A stretch of 64,000 nt of DNA, taken from contig NZ_BSEC01000001.1 of the NCBI RefSeq assembly GCF_027923385.1, positions 694,501 to 758,500 on the forward strand, in the 5' to 3' direction. A program made the position numbers and the translations under genes. The stretch is from Methylocystis echinoides. Lineage in GTDB: Bacteria > Pseudomonadota > Alphaproteobacteria > Rhizobiales > Beijerinckiaceae. The stretch's first letter is position 1. Each line of letters begins with the position of its first letter. The notes under the pieces were generated by a model. That model made no database searches. It was given only the letters and a program-made list of their open reading frames with translations, and was not told the DNA's origin. This document shows positions 35,339 to 46,345 of the stretch, piece after piece.

Positions 35339-38212
35339 GTGCGCCTTCACTCGCTTCTGATCGCCCTTTTCGCCCTCCTGGTTTCGACGACCGCGGCCCT
35401 TTCCGTGGAATCGGTGCGCGTGCCGCAGGGCGCCCACGCCATCGACCTCACCCATGTCGTCGAGAACCACTCCTCGCAGAGCGACAGGCTGCAGGTTTCC
35501 ACCGCGCCGGGTTCGGATGGCATTGTGCGCCGCATCGAAGTCGGCGCCCGCGAGGCCGGCAGCCGCCCCAACTGGATCGTTTTCGCGCTCACCAACGACA
35601 CCGACGAGCAGATCGAGCGCCTGCTGGTCGCCCCCCACTTCCGGCTTCAGGGGTCCGGGGTCATCTGGCCGGATCTCGGCTCGACCCGCATCTCGGCCAT
35701 CACCGCCAGTCAGGGCTTCCCGCCCGAGGCCGAGGATTCCGCCGACGCCGACGTCTTCCGCCTGACGCTCGACCCCGGCACGACCGTCACCTATGTCGCG
35801 GAGCTGCGCACGCCTAACCTGCCGCAGCTCTATCTGTGGGAGCCCGACGCCTACAAGGACAAGGTGACGAGCCTGACCCTCTACAAGGGCATCGTCATCG
35901 GCATCGCCGGCCTGCTGGCGCTGTTCCTCACGATCGTCTTCGTGGTGAAGGGGGCGGTGATCTTCCCCGCCGCCGCCGCGCTGGCGTGGGCGGTGCTCGC
36001 CTATGTCTGCATCGACTTCGGATTCTGGGACAAGATCTTCGGCTCCGACGCCAACACCGACCGTATCTGGCGCGCGGGGTCCGAGACGGTGCTGTCGGCG
36101 ACGCTGGTCGTCTTCCTCTTCGCCTATCTCAATCTCAACCGCTGGCATGTGCGCGCCTGGCATGTGGCGGCGCTGTGGCTCTTCATTCTGGCGGCGCTGA
36201 TCGGGCTGGCGGCCTTTGACGCGCCGGTCGCGGCGGGCGTCGCCCGCATCTCGCTCGCCGCCATTGCGGTCATCGGCTTCGTGCTGGTGCTCTATCTCGC
36301 CTCGCATGGCTTCGAGCGGGCGATCATGCTGATCCCCACCTGGTTCCTGCTGGTCGTCTGGGTGGCGACGGCGGGCTTCGCGGTGGCCGGCTGGATGACG
36401 AATGATCTCGTCTCGCCGGCGCTGGTCGGCGGTCTCGTGCTCATCGTCATGCTGATCGGCTTTACCGTTATGCAGAACGCCTTTGCGACAGGCGGCCTGT
36501 CTCATGGCGCGATCAGCGACGTGGAGCGAAAGGCGCTGGCCATGACCGGCGCCAATGAGATCGTCTTCGACTGGGACGTGCCGGCCGACCATATTTACGT
36601 CAGCCCCGAGGCCGAGGCGGCGCTGGGTCTCGACCGCGGCGGGCTGGAGGGGCCGGCCTCCTCCTGGCTCGATCTGCTTCACCCCTTCGAGCAGGACCGC
36701 TATCGCGCCTGCCTCGACGCGCTGCTGGAGCAGCGCCGGGGGCGGCTCAATCAGGAGTTCCGGCTCCGCGCGGCCGACGGGCATTATCTCTGCTACCGGC
36801 TGCGGGCGCGGCCCGTGGTGGGGCCGGACGGCGAGGTGATCCGCGTCGTCGGCACGCTCTCCGACGTCACCGACGAGCGCAATGCGCAGGAGCGCCTGCT
36901 GCACGACGCCGTGCACGACAATCTGACGGGCCTGCCGAACCGGGAGCTGTTCTTCGACCGGCTGGAGGCGGCGCTGATCCTCGCGCGCATGGAAAAGGAC
37001 GTGCGTCCGACCGTGCTCGTCATCGACATTGACCGCTTCAAGCAGATCAACGAGCAGGTGGGCGTCGCCATGGGCGACAGCATCCTGCTCACCGTGGCGC
37101 ATCGCCTGACCCGCCTGCTGCAGCCGCAGGACACGCTGGCGCGCATCAACGGCGATGCTTTCGCGATCATTCTGGTTTCCGAGACGCATCCCGATCAGGT
37201 CGTGACCCTGGCCGATTCCGTGCGCCGTTCGCTGGCGACGCCGGTGCGCTTCACCGACCGCGAGATCGCGCTCTTCGCCTCCATCGGCATTTCGCTCTAC
37301 GACCAGCAGACGCATCCGGGCGCGAGCGACATGCTCGACGACGCCGAGATCGCCATGCGCTTCGCCAAGCGCACCGGCGGCAACCGCATCGAAGTGTTCC
37401 GCCCCTCCATGCGCGTGCAGCGCTCCGACCGGGTGACGCTCGAGGCCGACATGCGCCGGGCGCTGGAGCGCGGCGAGGTGAAGGTGTTCTTCCAGCCGAT
37501 CGTGCGGCTGGAGGATCGCACCATCGCCGGCTTCGAGTCGCTCCTGCGCTGGGATCATCCGCGCCTTGGCCGTCTGGAGCCGGCGCAATTCCTGCCCGTC
37601 GCCGAACAGACCGGCCTCGTCATCGATTTCGGCCTGCTGGCGCTGGAGCGCACGGCGCGCGAGCTCGCCGCCTGGCAGCGCGCGCTGGCGGTCGACCCGC
37701 CGATCTTCGCCTCGGTCAACGTCTCCTCGCGGCAATTGCTGCGGCACGATCTCCTGCGCGACGTGAAGAGCGTGCTGCTGCGCCATAACGTTACCAAAGG
37801 CAGCCTCAAGCTCGAAATGTCCGAGGCGCTGGTGATGGAGAATCCCGAATATGCGGCGCAGATGCTCGCCCGCGTGAAGGAGCTCGGCGCCGGTCTCGTC
37901 ATCGACAATTTTGGCGCGGGATATTCCTCGCTGGCCTATCTCCAGCGCTTCCCCTTCGACACGATCAAGATCGATCGCGCCTTCGTGAAGCAGAGCGGCA
38001 AGGGCGCGCGCCCGGTGATCCTGCGCTCGCTGATCGCGCTGGCGCAGGATCTCGGCATGGACGTCATCGCCGAAGGCGCGGAGACCGAGGCCGACGCGAT
38101 CGAGCTGTATCAGCTCGGCTGCGGCTATGCGCAGGGCTACGCCTTCGGGCGTCCGATCAGCGCGCAGGAAGCGCGGCGGCTCGTCGGCGCGGCGCCGGAG
38201 GCGGCGGCTTAG
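35339..38212 (+). CDS. membrane sensor with PAS, degenerate GGDEF and EAL domains
   Basis: A 957-aa protein. A signal/anchor (1-22) and periplasmic domain (about 23-175) precede seven or so membrane helices (about 180-385). A PAS domain (about 395-515), a GGDEF-like domain (about 525-690) and an EAL-like domain (about 700-945) follow. The cyclase signature is degenerate: INGDAF at about 603-608 in place of GGDEF. The EAL domain has ESL at 733-735, and the usual DDFG is DNFG (D856, N857). Other metal and substrate residues seem kept. It may be a cyclic-di-GMP sensor or a weak phosphodiesterase. GTG start. Confidence 0.88.
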   Translation: MRLHSLLIALFALLVSTTAALSVESVRVPQGAHAIDLTHVVENHSSQSDRLQVSTAPGSDGIVRRIEVGAREAGSRPNWIVFALTNDTDEQIERLLVAPHFRLQGSGVIWPDLGSTRISAITASQGFPPEAEDSADADVFRLTLDPGTTVTYVAELRTPNLPQLYLWEPDAYKDKVTSLTLYKGIVIGIAGLLALFLTIVFVVKGAVIFPAAAALAWAVLAYVCIDFGFWDKIFGSDANTDRIWRAGSETVLSATLVVFLFAYLNLNRWHVRAWHVAALWLFILAALIGLAAFDAPVAAGVARISLAAIAVIGFVLVLYLASHGFERAIMLIPTWFLLVVWVATAGFAVAGWMTNDLVSPALVGGLVLIVMLIGFTVMQNAFATGGLSHGAISDVERKALAMTGANEIVFDWDVPADHIYVSPEAEAALGLDRGGLEGPASSWLDLLHPFEQDRYRACLDALLEQRRGRLNQEFRLRAADGHYLCYRLRARPVVGPDGEVIRVVGTLSDVTDERNAQERLLHDAVHDNLTGLPNRELFFDRLEAALILARMEKDVRPTVLVIDIDRFKQINEQVGVAMGDSILLTVAHRLTRLLQPQDTLARINGDAFAIILVSETHPDQVVTLADSVRRSLATPVRFTDREIALFASIGISLYDQQTHPGASDMLDDAEIAMRFAKRTGGNRIEVFRPSMRVQRSDRVTLEADMRRALERGEVKVFFQPIVRLEDRTIAGFESLLRWDHPRLGRLEPAQFLPVAEQTGLVIDFGLLALERTARELAAWQRALAVDPPIFASVNVSSRQLLRHDLLRDVKSVLLRHNVTKGSLKLEMSEALVMENPEYAAQMLARVKELGAGLVIDNFGAGYSSLAYLQRFPFDTIKIDRAFVKQSGKGARPVILRSLIALAQDLGMDVIAEGAETEADAIELYQLGCGYAQGYAFGRPISAQEARRLVGAAPEAAA

Positions 38213-38315
38213 GGCCTCGCGAAGCGTGCAGGAAAACGATAGGCTGCGGCCCTCGTTTTCTTTTGCGCCGTCACGCGCGAAGACAGCCATTCGGAAGGTC
38301 CGTGGATGCGGCCTT

Positions 38316-38408
38316 GCCCCTCACCCTGACCCTCTCCCCGTTTCACGGGAGAGGGGAAGAATCGCGCTCCCTCTCCCCGCCTGCGGGGAGAGGGTCGGGG
38401 TGAGGGGC
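38316..38408. repeat. REP-like inverted-repeat element
   Basis: A 93-bp element bounded by a 25-bp inverted repeat with one mismatch (left arm starts GCCCCTCACCCTGACCCTCT, right arm ends GGGTCGGGGTGAGGGGC). Two inner palindromes, CCCCGTTTCACGGG and CCCCGCCTGCGGGG, lie within. It sits between the GGDEF/EAL gene and ligA and belongs to a sequence subfamily different from the ccm elements. Confidence 0.85.
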
Positions 38409-38448
38409 AGGCAACCACAGAAACGCCGGGGACTGCGCTTTTCGATGA

Positions 38449-40581
<2,133 letters not shown>

Positions 40582-40592
40582 CGCGCGCGGGC

Positions 40593-40626
40593 AAAAAAAG
40601 ACCCCGCCTGCCGAAGCAGGACGGGG
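40593..40626 (-). terminator. Rho-independent terminator for pmoC
   Basis: Read on the minus strand, a 10-bp GC-rich stem with one bulged base (CCCCG-T-CCTGC / GCAGGCGGGG) closes a UUCG tetraloop and is followed by a run of seven T residues. It lies about 160 bases past the pmoC stop and just after the convergent ligA stop. This is the strongest intrinsic terminator I see in the window. Confidence 0.92.
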
Positions 40627-40710
40627 CAAGTTAACGAGGGAGGTCCCCGCGGGCGCCGAGGAGTCGGGGGCCCACGAAGCTGTGATGCGCGCCTTGCGCG
40701 CGAAAGGGTT

Positions 40711-40743
40711 GCCGGCGTCCGTCCAGACCGCACGGACGCCGGC
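40711..40743. other. 12-bp stem-loop downstream of pmoC
   Basis: A perfect 12-bp inverted repeat (GCCGGCGTCCGT / ACGGACGCCGGC) around a nine-base loop, 44 bases after the pmoC stop codon and before the T-tract terminator. There is no T-tract. It could protect the 3' end of the pmoC transcript or help end transcription from ligA. Confidence 0.7.
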
Positions 40744-40786
40744 CCGACACCGCGCGCGGGGTCGGGCGCGCGGCGTCGATCCGGGA

Positions 40787-41554
40787 TCAGCGCAGTTTGT
40801 CGACCATCTCCTGGCCGAGAAGCTTGTGAACACGCGCGAGAATCTGCAGCACCACGCCGAAGATGGCGAGCGACATCCAGCCGAAGAACACGAAGCCCCA
40901 GTGCAGCGGGCCCGCAAATCCTTCATCCATGGACCAGGACGTATGGCCCCACTCGTTGAAGCCGACGTTCGGAATGGTCATGAAGACGCCGACGACGAGC
41001 ACGAGAAAGGCCAGCGAAAAGCCCTTTGCGAAGCTCGGCAGTCGCGTCCGCGCATAGAGGAAGGCGCCCATGCCGATAATCGCGAAGAGCGGGTAGGAAA
41101 TGTAGAAGGTGACGATGTTGCTGGGCGTGAAATCCGTGTCGCGCACCGCCGTCATGTGCCAGACCGCGGTTTGTTCGGAGAAAAAGCTCAGGCCCCAGAA
41201 CAGCGCGAAGGAGAAAATGACCAGCCATTGCACGAGATTGAGCAGACGATGCAGTTCGAGCGCGGGGGTGATCTTGGCAAGGTCGCGGTCGCGCGTGCGC
41301 CACAGCCAGCCTGCCAATCCGGCCGCGCCGCCGATCGAGAAGAAAATCGCCGCCTTGAGCAGGTTGGTCCAGTAGATCTGGAATTCCGGCGAGAAGGAAT
41401 CGAGCCCGGCGCTCCAGCCGAAAAGCTGCTCGTAAAGGCGCAGCGCGGCGACGAGAAGCGTCAACGCCACAACTCCTGAGACAACCGGCCGAAGGTCGAG
41501 GATTTTCCCAGCGTCAGCGGCTGTCGTGGACGTGTCTGTCTTGGTGATGCTCAT
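40787..41554 (-). CDS. pmoC: orphan particulate methane monooxygenase subunit C with altered copper ligands
   Basis: A 255-aa integral membrane protein with the length and signatures of PmoC: YEQLFGWSAGLDSFSPEFQ, RDTDFTPS, FMTIPNVGFNEWGHTSW and PLHWGFVFFGW. PmoC, with PmoA and PmoB, forms the membrane enzyme that oxidises methane to methanol. No pmoA or pmoB is nearby, so this is a stand-alone copy. Aligned by eye to canonical PmoC, the CuD ligands (N200, H204, H218) and one CuC ligand (H133) are kept. The other two CuC ligands are T129 (usually Asp) and N146 (usually His). The start ATG at 41554 has a GGAG site ten bases upstream; it could also work as a variant subunit swapped into PmoCAB. 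Confidence 0.95.
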   Translation of the reverse strand: MSITKTDTSTTAADAGKILDLRPVVSGVVALTLLVAALRLYEQLFGWSAGLDSFSPEFQIYWTNLLKAAIFFSIGGAAGLAGWLWRTRDRDLAKITPALELHRLLNLVQWLVIFSFALFWGLSFFSEQTAVWHMTAVRDTDFTPSNIVTFYISYPLFAIIGMGAFLYARTRLPSFAKGFSLAFLVLVVGVFMTIPNVGFNEWGHTSWSMDEGFAGPLHWGFVFFGWMSLAIFGVVLQILARVHKLLGQEMVDKLR

Positions 41555-41587
41555 CTGAATGTGTCTCCAGAGAAAATTCGGTCGAGG

Positions 41588-41611
41588 CGCGCGGAGGGGC
41601 TTCCCCGCGCG
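41588..41611 (-). promoter_or_regulatory. hairpin in the pmoC upstream region
   Basis: A GC-rich hairpin of about nine base pairs (CGCGCGG arm with CCGCGCG, extended past one mismatch) lies 34-57 bases before the pmoC start codon. On the minus strand it is followed after eight bases by ATTTT. It could be a weak terminator for the upstream DUF2946-like gene or a leader structure of pmoC. Confidence 0.45.
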
Positions 41612-41789
41612 GCAGTTGTTGCGACGAATGGTTCTGGCGAAGCGGAGCCTGGTCGTGGCGACGGAAAAGCGGGAGGAGTCGCTCGTCGGGCGCTTGACGC
41701 GGCGCGTCGTCAACCTCGTTTCGCGTCACGCCCGACGCCGTGGCGTAAACCATTGGCGTCGGCGTGAGCGCAAAGTCGGGATGTGACGA

Positions 41790-42182
41790 TCAGACGGGCG
41801 GCGCGCGCGGAGATTGAGGCGCGCCCTTCGACGCCATGCGCGGCGCCGGGGCAAAAGTTTTCGCGGGCGCGGCGCTTGTCGTCGCGACGAAAGCGACGAT
41901 CGCGCCGGTGATCTGCGCATCGGGCGGCGCCGCGTCGAACGCGCCGCAATGCAGAATGCAGCACGGTCCGTGATGGTGATGCGAAGCGGGACGCGCGGGC
42001 TGCTCGGCGCCGCCGGACGTTTGCCCGGTTGCGCAGATCACGCCGCTGCCGCCCGCGACAACCGGCGCGGCTCCCGCAACGGCGAGCTGCGCGAGCATAA
42101 GGCCGGCGATGACAAACGCCAGCACGCGCGTGAACGCGCCAAGTTTCCGGACTGGATCCACCGCCGCCGCCTTTGGTTCCAT
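41790..42182 (-). CDS. DUF2946-like secreted His/Cys-rich protein
   Basis: A 130-aa protein with one N-terminal hydrophobic segment (about 18-40, signal or anchor), a conserved-looking SGVICATGQ, and a metal-binding-like cluster HHHHGPCCILHC (about residues 70-81), then an Ala/Pro-rich tail. This layout resembles the DUF2946 family, short exported proteins often found near copper-handling genes. It lies upstream of the orphan pmoC on the same strand, separated by 235 bases. A role in copper handling is inference. ATG at 42182 was chosen; a TTG six bases upstream is in frame. Confidence 0.65.
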   Translation of the reverse strand: MEPKAAAVDPVRKLGAFTRVLAFVIAGLMLAQLAVAGAAPVVAGGSGVICATGQTSGGAEQPARPASHHHHGPCCILHCGAFDAAPPDAQITGAIVAFVATTSAAPAKTFAPAPRMASKGAPQSPRAPPV

Positions 42183-42292
42183 CAGCAAGGCTAGAGAGCG
42201 TGCGGAGAGCGGTCAAGCAGCCTGCGTCCGACGCGTCATGCGGCGAAGTGTCTCACACTTTGCGCCCTGCGGCGGCGCGCTGGACTCTACCC

Positions 42293-43663
42293 CTAACGCC
42301 GATGCCGCCGCGCCGGGCTGCGCATCGTGACCAGCTCCTCTGCCGCGGTCGGATGCACGGCCATCGTCGCGTCGAAGTCCTGCTTGGTCGCGCCCATGCG
42401 CATGGGAATGGCGACGAGCTGCGCCATCTCGCCCGCCTCAGGTCCGAAAATATGCGCGCCCAGGACGCGCTGGCTCGCGCCATCGACGACGAGCTTCATA
42501 TAGACCCGCTCGGCGCGACCGGAGAGCGTGGCGCGCATGGGGCGGAAGCTCGTCTCGTAGATGTCGAGCGCGGGGAAGTCTTTCATCGCCGCCGCCTCGG
42601 TCATGCCGACCGTGCCGAGTTCCGGCGTGGTGAAGACGGCGCTCGCCACGCAATCATAATTCACCGTCGTGGGCGCATTGCCGAACACACTATCGGCGAA
42701 GGCGTGGCCCTCGCGAATGGCGACCGGCGTGAGATTGATGCGGTCGGTGACGTCGCCCACCGCATAGATCGACGGCACATTGGTGCGCGACTGCGCGTCG
42801 ACGATGATCGCGCCATTCTCGCGCGTCGCGACGCCGGCGCGCTCCAGCCCGAGAGACTGGGTGAGCGGTCGCCGGCCGGTCGCGATCAGCAGGGCGTCGA
42901 CCTCGCGCGTCTCGCCGTCGCTCATCGTCGCCTTGTAGCCGCCGGCGCTCTTGTCGATGCGCGTCGGCAGGGCGCCCGGGTGATGGATGACGCCCGCGCC
43001 CGTCAGCGCCTCGGCGACGCGCGACCGCAGATCGTCGTCGAAGCCGCGCAGCGGCAGATCGGCGCGATAGGCGAGGGCGACCTGTGATCCGAGCCGTGTG
43101 AAAATGCTGGCGAACTCCACCGCGATGTATCCGGCGCCGACAATCAGCAGCCGTTGCGGGAAGGTCGGAAGATCGAAGATCTCGTTTGACGACAGGCCCC
43201 ATTCGAGGCCCGGCACATGCGGCGCCAGCACGGGGGCGCCGCCGGTCGCGACGAGAATGTAGCGCGCGCGCGCCGTGCGGCCGTCCGAGAAATGCACGGC
43301 GTTGGGACCGGCGATGGTGGCGCGGGCGCGGATGAGCTCGACTTTGGCGTTGCCGAGCGTCTGCTCGTAAAGGCCGGAGAGGCGGGTGATCTCCTTCTCC
43401 TTGGCGGCGACGAGCGTGGGCCAGTCGAAACGCGTCTCGCCGACCTGCCAGCCGAAGCCGCGCGCATCCTCGAAATCATCCGCGAAGCGGCTGGCCATGA
43501 CATAGAGTTTCTTGGGCACGCAGCCGCGAATGACGCAGGTGCCGCCGACGCGAAACTCCTCGGCGATGGCGACCTTCGCGCCATGGCTCGCCGCGATGCG
43601 CGCGGCGCGCACGCCGCCGGAGCCCGCGCCAATGACGATGAGGTCGTAGTCGAAATCGCTCAT
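42293..43663 (-). CDS. gor: glutathione-disulfide reductase
   Basis: A 456-aa FAD/NADPH oxidoreductase that regenerates reduced glutathione. The FAD motif [15 protein letters not shown] is at 11-25. The redox disulfide is C43/C48 in [16 protein letters not shown], the pattern that separates glutathione reductase from lipoamide dehydrogenase. The C-terminal active-site histidine is in [13 protein letters not shown]. It overlaps the upstream rpiA gene by four bases (rpiA stop / gor start). Confidence 0.93.
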   Translation of the reverse strand: MSDFDYDLIVIGAGSGGVRAARIAASHGAKVAIAEEFRVGGTCVIRGCVPKKLYVMASRFADDFEDARGFGWQVGETRFDWPTLVAAKEKEITRLSGLYEQTLGNAKVELIRARATIAGPNAVHFSDGRTARARYILVATGGAPVLAPHVPGLEWGLSSNEIFDLPTFPQRLLIVGAGYIAVEFASIFTRLGSQVALAYRADLPLRGFDDDLRSRVAEALTGAGVIHHPGALPTRIDKSAGGYKATMSDGETREVDALLIATGRRPLTQSLGLERAGVATRENGAIIVDAQSRTNVPSIYAVGDVTDRINLTPVAIREGHAFADSVFGNAPTTVNYDCVASAVFTTPELGTVGMTEAAAMKDFPALDIYETSFRPMRATLSGRAERVYMKLVVDGASQRVLGAHIFGPEAGEMAQLVAIPMRMGATKQDFDATMAVHPTAAEELVTMRSPARRHRR

Positions 43664-44385
43664 GCCGGGCCGCCCGTCACATCGCCGATGATGCGCACGC
43701 CGCCGGCGCCGGCGATGAAGATCGCCGTGGCGAGGCCGATGAAGAGACCATGATCGACGACGCCCGGAATGGCGTAGAGCCGTTCGGACAGCGCCTCCGG
43801 CGCGTCGATGGCGCCGAAGGCGCAGTCGAGAATGAAATGGCCGCCATCGGTGACATAAGGCGTATCCGGCGCGCTCAGCCTTTGCGTGATGGTTCCGATC
43901 AGCCCGAGCCCGCGCACGACGCGCTCGATGTGCAGGCGCGTGGACCGCGCGCCGAAGCGGTCGATTTCTACCGGCAACGGAAAGGCGCCGAGCGTGCCGA
44001 CCTCCTTGGTGGCGTCGGCGATGACGAACATGCGCATCGACGCCGCCGCCACGATCTTCTCGCGCAACAGCGCGCCGCCGCCGCCCTTGATCAGCCGAAG
44101 GGACGCGTCGAATTCATCGGCGCCGTCGATGGTGAGATCGAGCTCCGGCGTCTCGTCGAGGGTGGAGAGCTTGATCCCGAGCCCTTCCGCCTGAAGCCGC
44201 GTGCGCTCGGACGTCGGCACGCCGACGACCTCAAGCCCATCGCGCACCCGCGCCCCGAGCAGGTCGACGAAATGCGCCGCTGTCGAGCCGGTGCCGAGGC
44301 CGAGCCGCATGCCATGGGCGACATGGTCGAGCGCGGCCTGCGCGGCGGCGCGTTTCATGGCGTCGGCGGAAAGGGTGGCGGTCAC
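43660..44385 (-). CDS. rpiA: ribose-5-phosphate isomerase A
   Basis: A 241-aa enzyme interconverting ribose 5-phosphate and ribulose 5-phosphate, feeding the pentose phosphate pathway. The phosphate-binding [15 protein letters not shown] is near residue 30, followed by the active-site [24 protein letters not shown] region. The start is GTG at 44385; an in-frame ATG at 44358 is possible. The stop overlaps gor by four bases, so the two genes form an operon, probably with the small secreted protein upstream. Confidence 0.95.
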   Translation of the reverse strand: MTATLSADAMKRAAAQAALDHVAHGMRLGLGTGSTAAHFVDLLGARVRDGLEVVGVPTSERTRLQAEGLGIKLSTLDETPELDLTIDGADEFDASLRLIKGGGGALLREKIVAAASMRMFVIADATKEVGTLGAFPLPVEIDRFGARSTRLHIERVVRGLGLIGTITQRLSAPDTPYVTDGGHFILDCAFGAIDAPEALSERLYAIPGVVDHGLFIGLATAIFIAGAGGVRIIGDVTGGPA

Positions 44386-44398
44386 GGGCGTGGGTTTC

Positions 44399-44791
44399 CT
44401 ACTTGGCGGGAGGGGTGCAGACGACCGAGCTTTCGTTGAGCACGAAGCAGATCGACATCATGCCGGAGCGCAGATCGACGCGAAAGACGCCACCCTCGCC
44501 GGTATGGCGGGACGCGACCAGCGCGTAATCGCTGAAGGCGCCGGCCTTCGCGCCCTCGCCCGGGGGATAGCACAGGGTGACGCCGATCTGCGTGCCCTCC
44601 TTGAGCCCATATTGGCAGGCGCCGACTTCGCCCGTCGCCTTGTCGAGGCGGAAGACGCGGTTGAGGTCGGTCTGCGGCGCGGCCAGAAACTCATAGTTTC
44701 CGGCGGCAGAAGCGCAGGTCAAGCCTGTCGCCAGGAAGGGGGCCGAGAGCGCGGCGGCCCGCCACGAATTGAAAAACCGCGAAAGGCGCAT
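44399..44791 (-). CDS. small secreted hypothetical protein with four mature cysteines
   Basis: A 130-aa protein with a signal peptide (about 1-30, ending ASAAG). The mature part has four cysteines (GACQYG, TLCYPP, SICFVL, VVCTPP) that could form two disulfides. The motif [16 protein letters not shown] occurs near the start and [15 protein letters not shown] near the end, an internal similarity that suggests two related halves. I do not recognise the family. It is 13 bases upstream of rpiA. Confidence 0.75.
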   Translation of the reverse strand: MRLSRFFNSWRAAALSAPFLATGLTCASAAGNYEFLAAPQTDLNRVFRLDKATGEVGACQYGLKEGTQIGVTLCYPPGEGAKAGAFSDYALVASRHTGEGGVFRVDLRSGMMSICFVLNESSVVCTPPAK

Positions 44792-44902
44792 GTCTTCCTC
44801 CAGTCCCGAATCGGTCCCGGCAGTCTACACAAGCGGGCGCGCCCGCTTCGCAAAATTTGCGGGCCTTGATCCCCGCCGGCCGGCCCGCTAGGCCACTTGG
44901 CC

Positions 44903-45598
44903 ATGACCCAACGCGCGCCCATCCTCGTCTTCGATCTCGACGGCACTCTGGCCGACACCGCCCGCGATCTGATCGCGACCCTGAATGTCCTCCTCGTCCG
45001 CGAGGGCCTGCCGACGGTTGCGCCCTCGGCGGCGCGCAGCCTGGTCGGCGCCGGGGCGCGGGCGCTGATCGAGCGGGGCTTCGCCCTGAACGGCGCGCCC
45101 CTCGCGCCCGAGCGGGTGGAGCCGCTGGTGCAGGATTTTCTTCAACATTACGAGGCGCATATCGCCGACGAGAGCGAACTCTTTCCGGGCGCCCGGGCGG
45201 CGCTGGAGCGCTTTTCGGCCGCCGGTTTCCGCCTTGCGGTCTGCACCAACAAGCCCGAGCCGCTGGCGCGGCTGCTGCTCGACAAGCTCGACGCCGCGGA
45301 CCATTTCGCCGCGATCTGCGGACGGGGCACCTTTCCCATGCACAAGCCCGATCCGCGCACGCTGATGCTCACGATCGAGGCGGCCGGCGGCGATCCGCGC
45401 CGGGCGCTGATGGTGGGGGATTCGAAGACCGACATCGACACCGCCAAAAACGCCGGCGCGCCGGTGGTGGCGGTGGATTTCGGCTATACGGAGACGCCCG
45501 TGACCGAGCTCGCGCCGGACCGGGTGATCTCGCATTTCGACGAGCTGTGGGGGGCCGCGACGGCGGTCCTGGGCGCCTCGGCCTTCGAGCGCACTTGA
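44903..45598 (+). CDS. gph: phosphoglycolate phosphatase (HAD family)
   Basis: A 231-aa HAD hydrolase. Motif I is FDLDGTLADT with the nucleophile aspartate, motif II is CTNKPEPLARLLL, and motif III with the acidic motif IV is GDSKTDIDTAKNAG. The helical cap and length match Gph, which removes 2-phosphoglycolate arising from DNA repair or Rubisco oxygenation. The start is ATG at 44903 in preference to a TTG two codons earlier. It is divergent from the small secreted protein gene and is followed by a tRNA gene. Confidence 0.9.
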   Translation: MTQRAPILVFDLDGTLADTARDLIATLNVLLVREGLPTVAPSAARSLVGAGARALIERGFALNGAPLAPERVEPLVQDFLQHYEAHIADESELFPGARAALERFSAAGFRLAVCTNKPEPLARLLLDKLDAADHFAAICGRGTFPMHKPDPRTLMLTIEAAGGDPRRALMVGDSKTDIDTAKNAGAPVVAVDFGYTETPVTELAPDRVISHFDELWGAATAVLGASAFERT

Positions 45599-45647
45599 CG
45601 GGCGCCCTCGCCGTCTTTTACAGGAAGGCGGTTCGCGTCAACGCGAC

Positions 45648-45722
45648 GGGCGGCTAGCTCAGCGGGAGAGCACTCCCTTCACACGGGAGGGGTCACAGGT
45701 TCAATCCCTGTGCCGCCCACCA
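45648..45722 (+). tRNA. tRNA-Val (CAC)
   Basis: The acceptor stem GGGCGGC pairs with GCCGCCC, and the D-arm reads GCTCAGCGGGAGAGC. The anticodon arm CTCCC-TTCACAC-GGGAG places CAC as the anticodon, which reads the valine codon GUG. The T-arm is ACAGG-TTCAATC-CCTGT. The 3' CCA is encoded. No other tRNA is visible in the window; valS, the enzyme that charges it, is at the right edge. Confidence 0.96.
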
Positions 45723-45856
45723 TTTGAACGCACTACAGCCCACGATGAAGACAAGAGCGCCGCAAAGGCAGCCTCAGCCCGTCGGTCGACGGTGGGCGGG
45801 GTGGAAGCGTATGAGAGGCTCGGCGCGCATCATGCAGCATTGAACGGGAGCCCGCA

Positions 45857-46246
45857 TTGCTTACAGCCGTTTTCGCGTCGGTCTTGGCGCTGTTTTATAT
45901 CTATCTCAGTCTCCGCACGATCCGGTTGCGGAGAGGCAAGAGAATTGCTCTTGGCGCCGGCGGCGACTCCCAGATGGAGCGCGCGATAAGGGTTCACTCG
46001 AACTTCGCCGAATATGTGCCCTTGTCGCTGTTGCTCATTCTCATGCTTGAACTTCAGTCGGCCAACAAGGCGCTTGTCGGCTTTCTGGGCTTTCTCCTCC
46101 TGCTGGGCCGATGCGTGCACGCTTATGGCGTGTCGCAGGAGGCTGAGGACTTTCGGTTCCGTGTTGGCGGAATGATGCTCACTTTCGCGTCGCTTGCGCT
46201 CGCCTCGCTCGCGAACCTCGCAGTTTTCGTCATGGGGTCACACTAA
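45857..46246 (+). CDS. MAPEG-family membrane protein
   Basis: A 129-aa protein with four hydrophobic helices. It carries the MAPEG hallmarks: RAIRVHSNFAEYVPLSLLLI and GRCVHAYGVSQ. MAPEG proteins (membrane-associated proteins in eicosanoid and glutathione metabolism) include glutathione transferases; the bacterial substrates are mostly unknown. The start is TTG at 45857, supported by a GGGAG site seven bases upstream and the hydrophobic segment that follows. Confidence 0.87.
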   Translation: MLTAVFASVLALFYIYLSLRTIRLRRGKRIALGAGGDSQMERAIRVHSNFAEYVPLSLLLILMLELQSANKALVGFLGFLLLLGRCVHAYGVSQEAEDFRFRVGGMMLTFASLALASLANLAVFVMGSH

Positions 46247-46345
46247 AGGCCCGTTGGGGCGGCGCTGGCGTCCGGCATGGGAGGCCGCGAGACTGACGCC
46301 GCTTGCGCTTCGTCGCGGCGTCTAGAGACGCCGCCGCCTGCGCCG

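Noticed and set aside
35144..38290. 1048-codon open frame on the minus strand
   Set aside because: It is antisense to the GGDEF/EAL gene and rich in Arg, His, Asp and Gly, as expected from the complement of GC-rich codons. No domain or start signal fits.
40582..42292. Possible remnants of pmoA or pmoB next to pmoC
   Set aside because: I looked on both strands between ligA and gor and saw only pmoC and the DUF2946-like gene; the rest is too short and has no PmoA or PmoB motifs.
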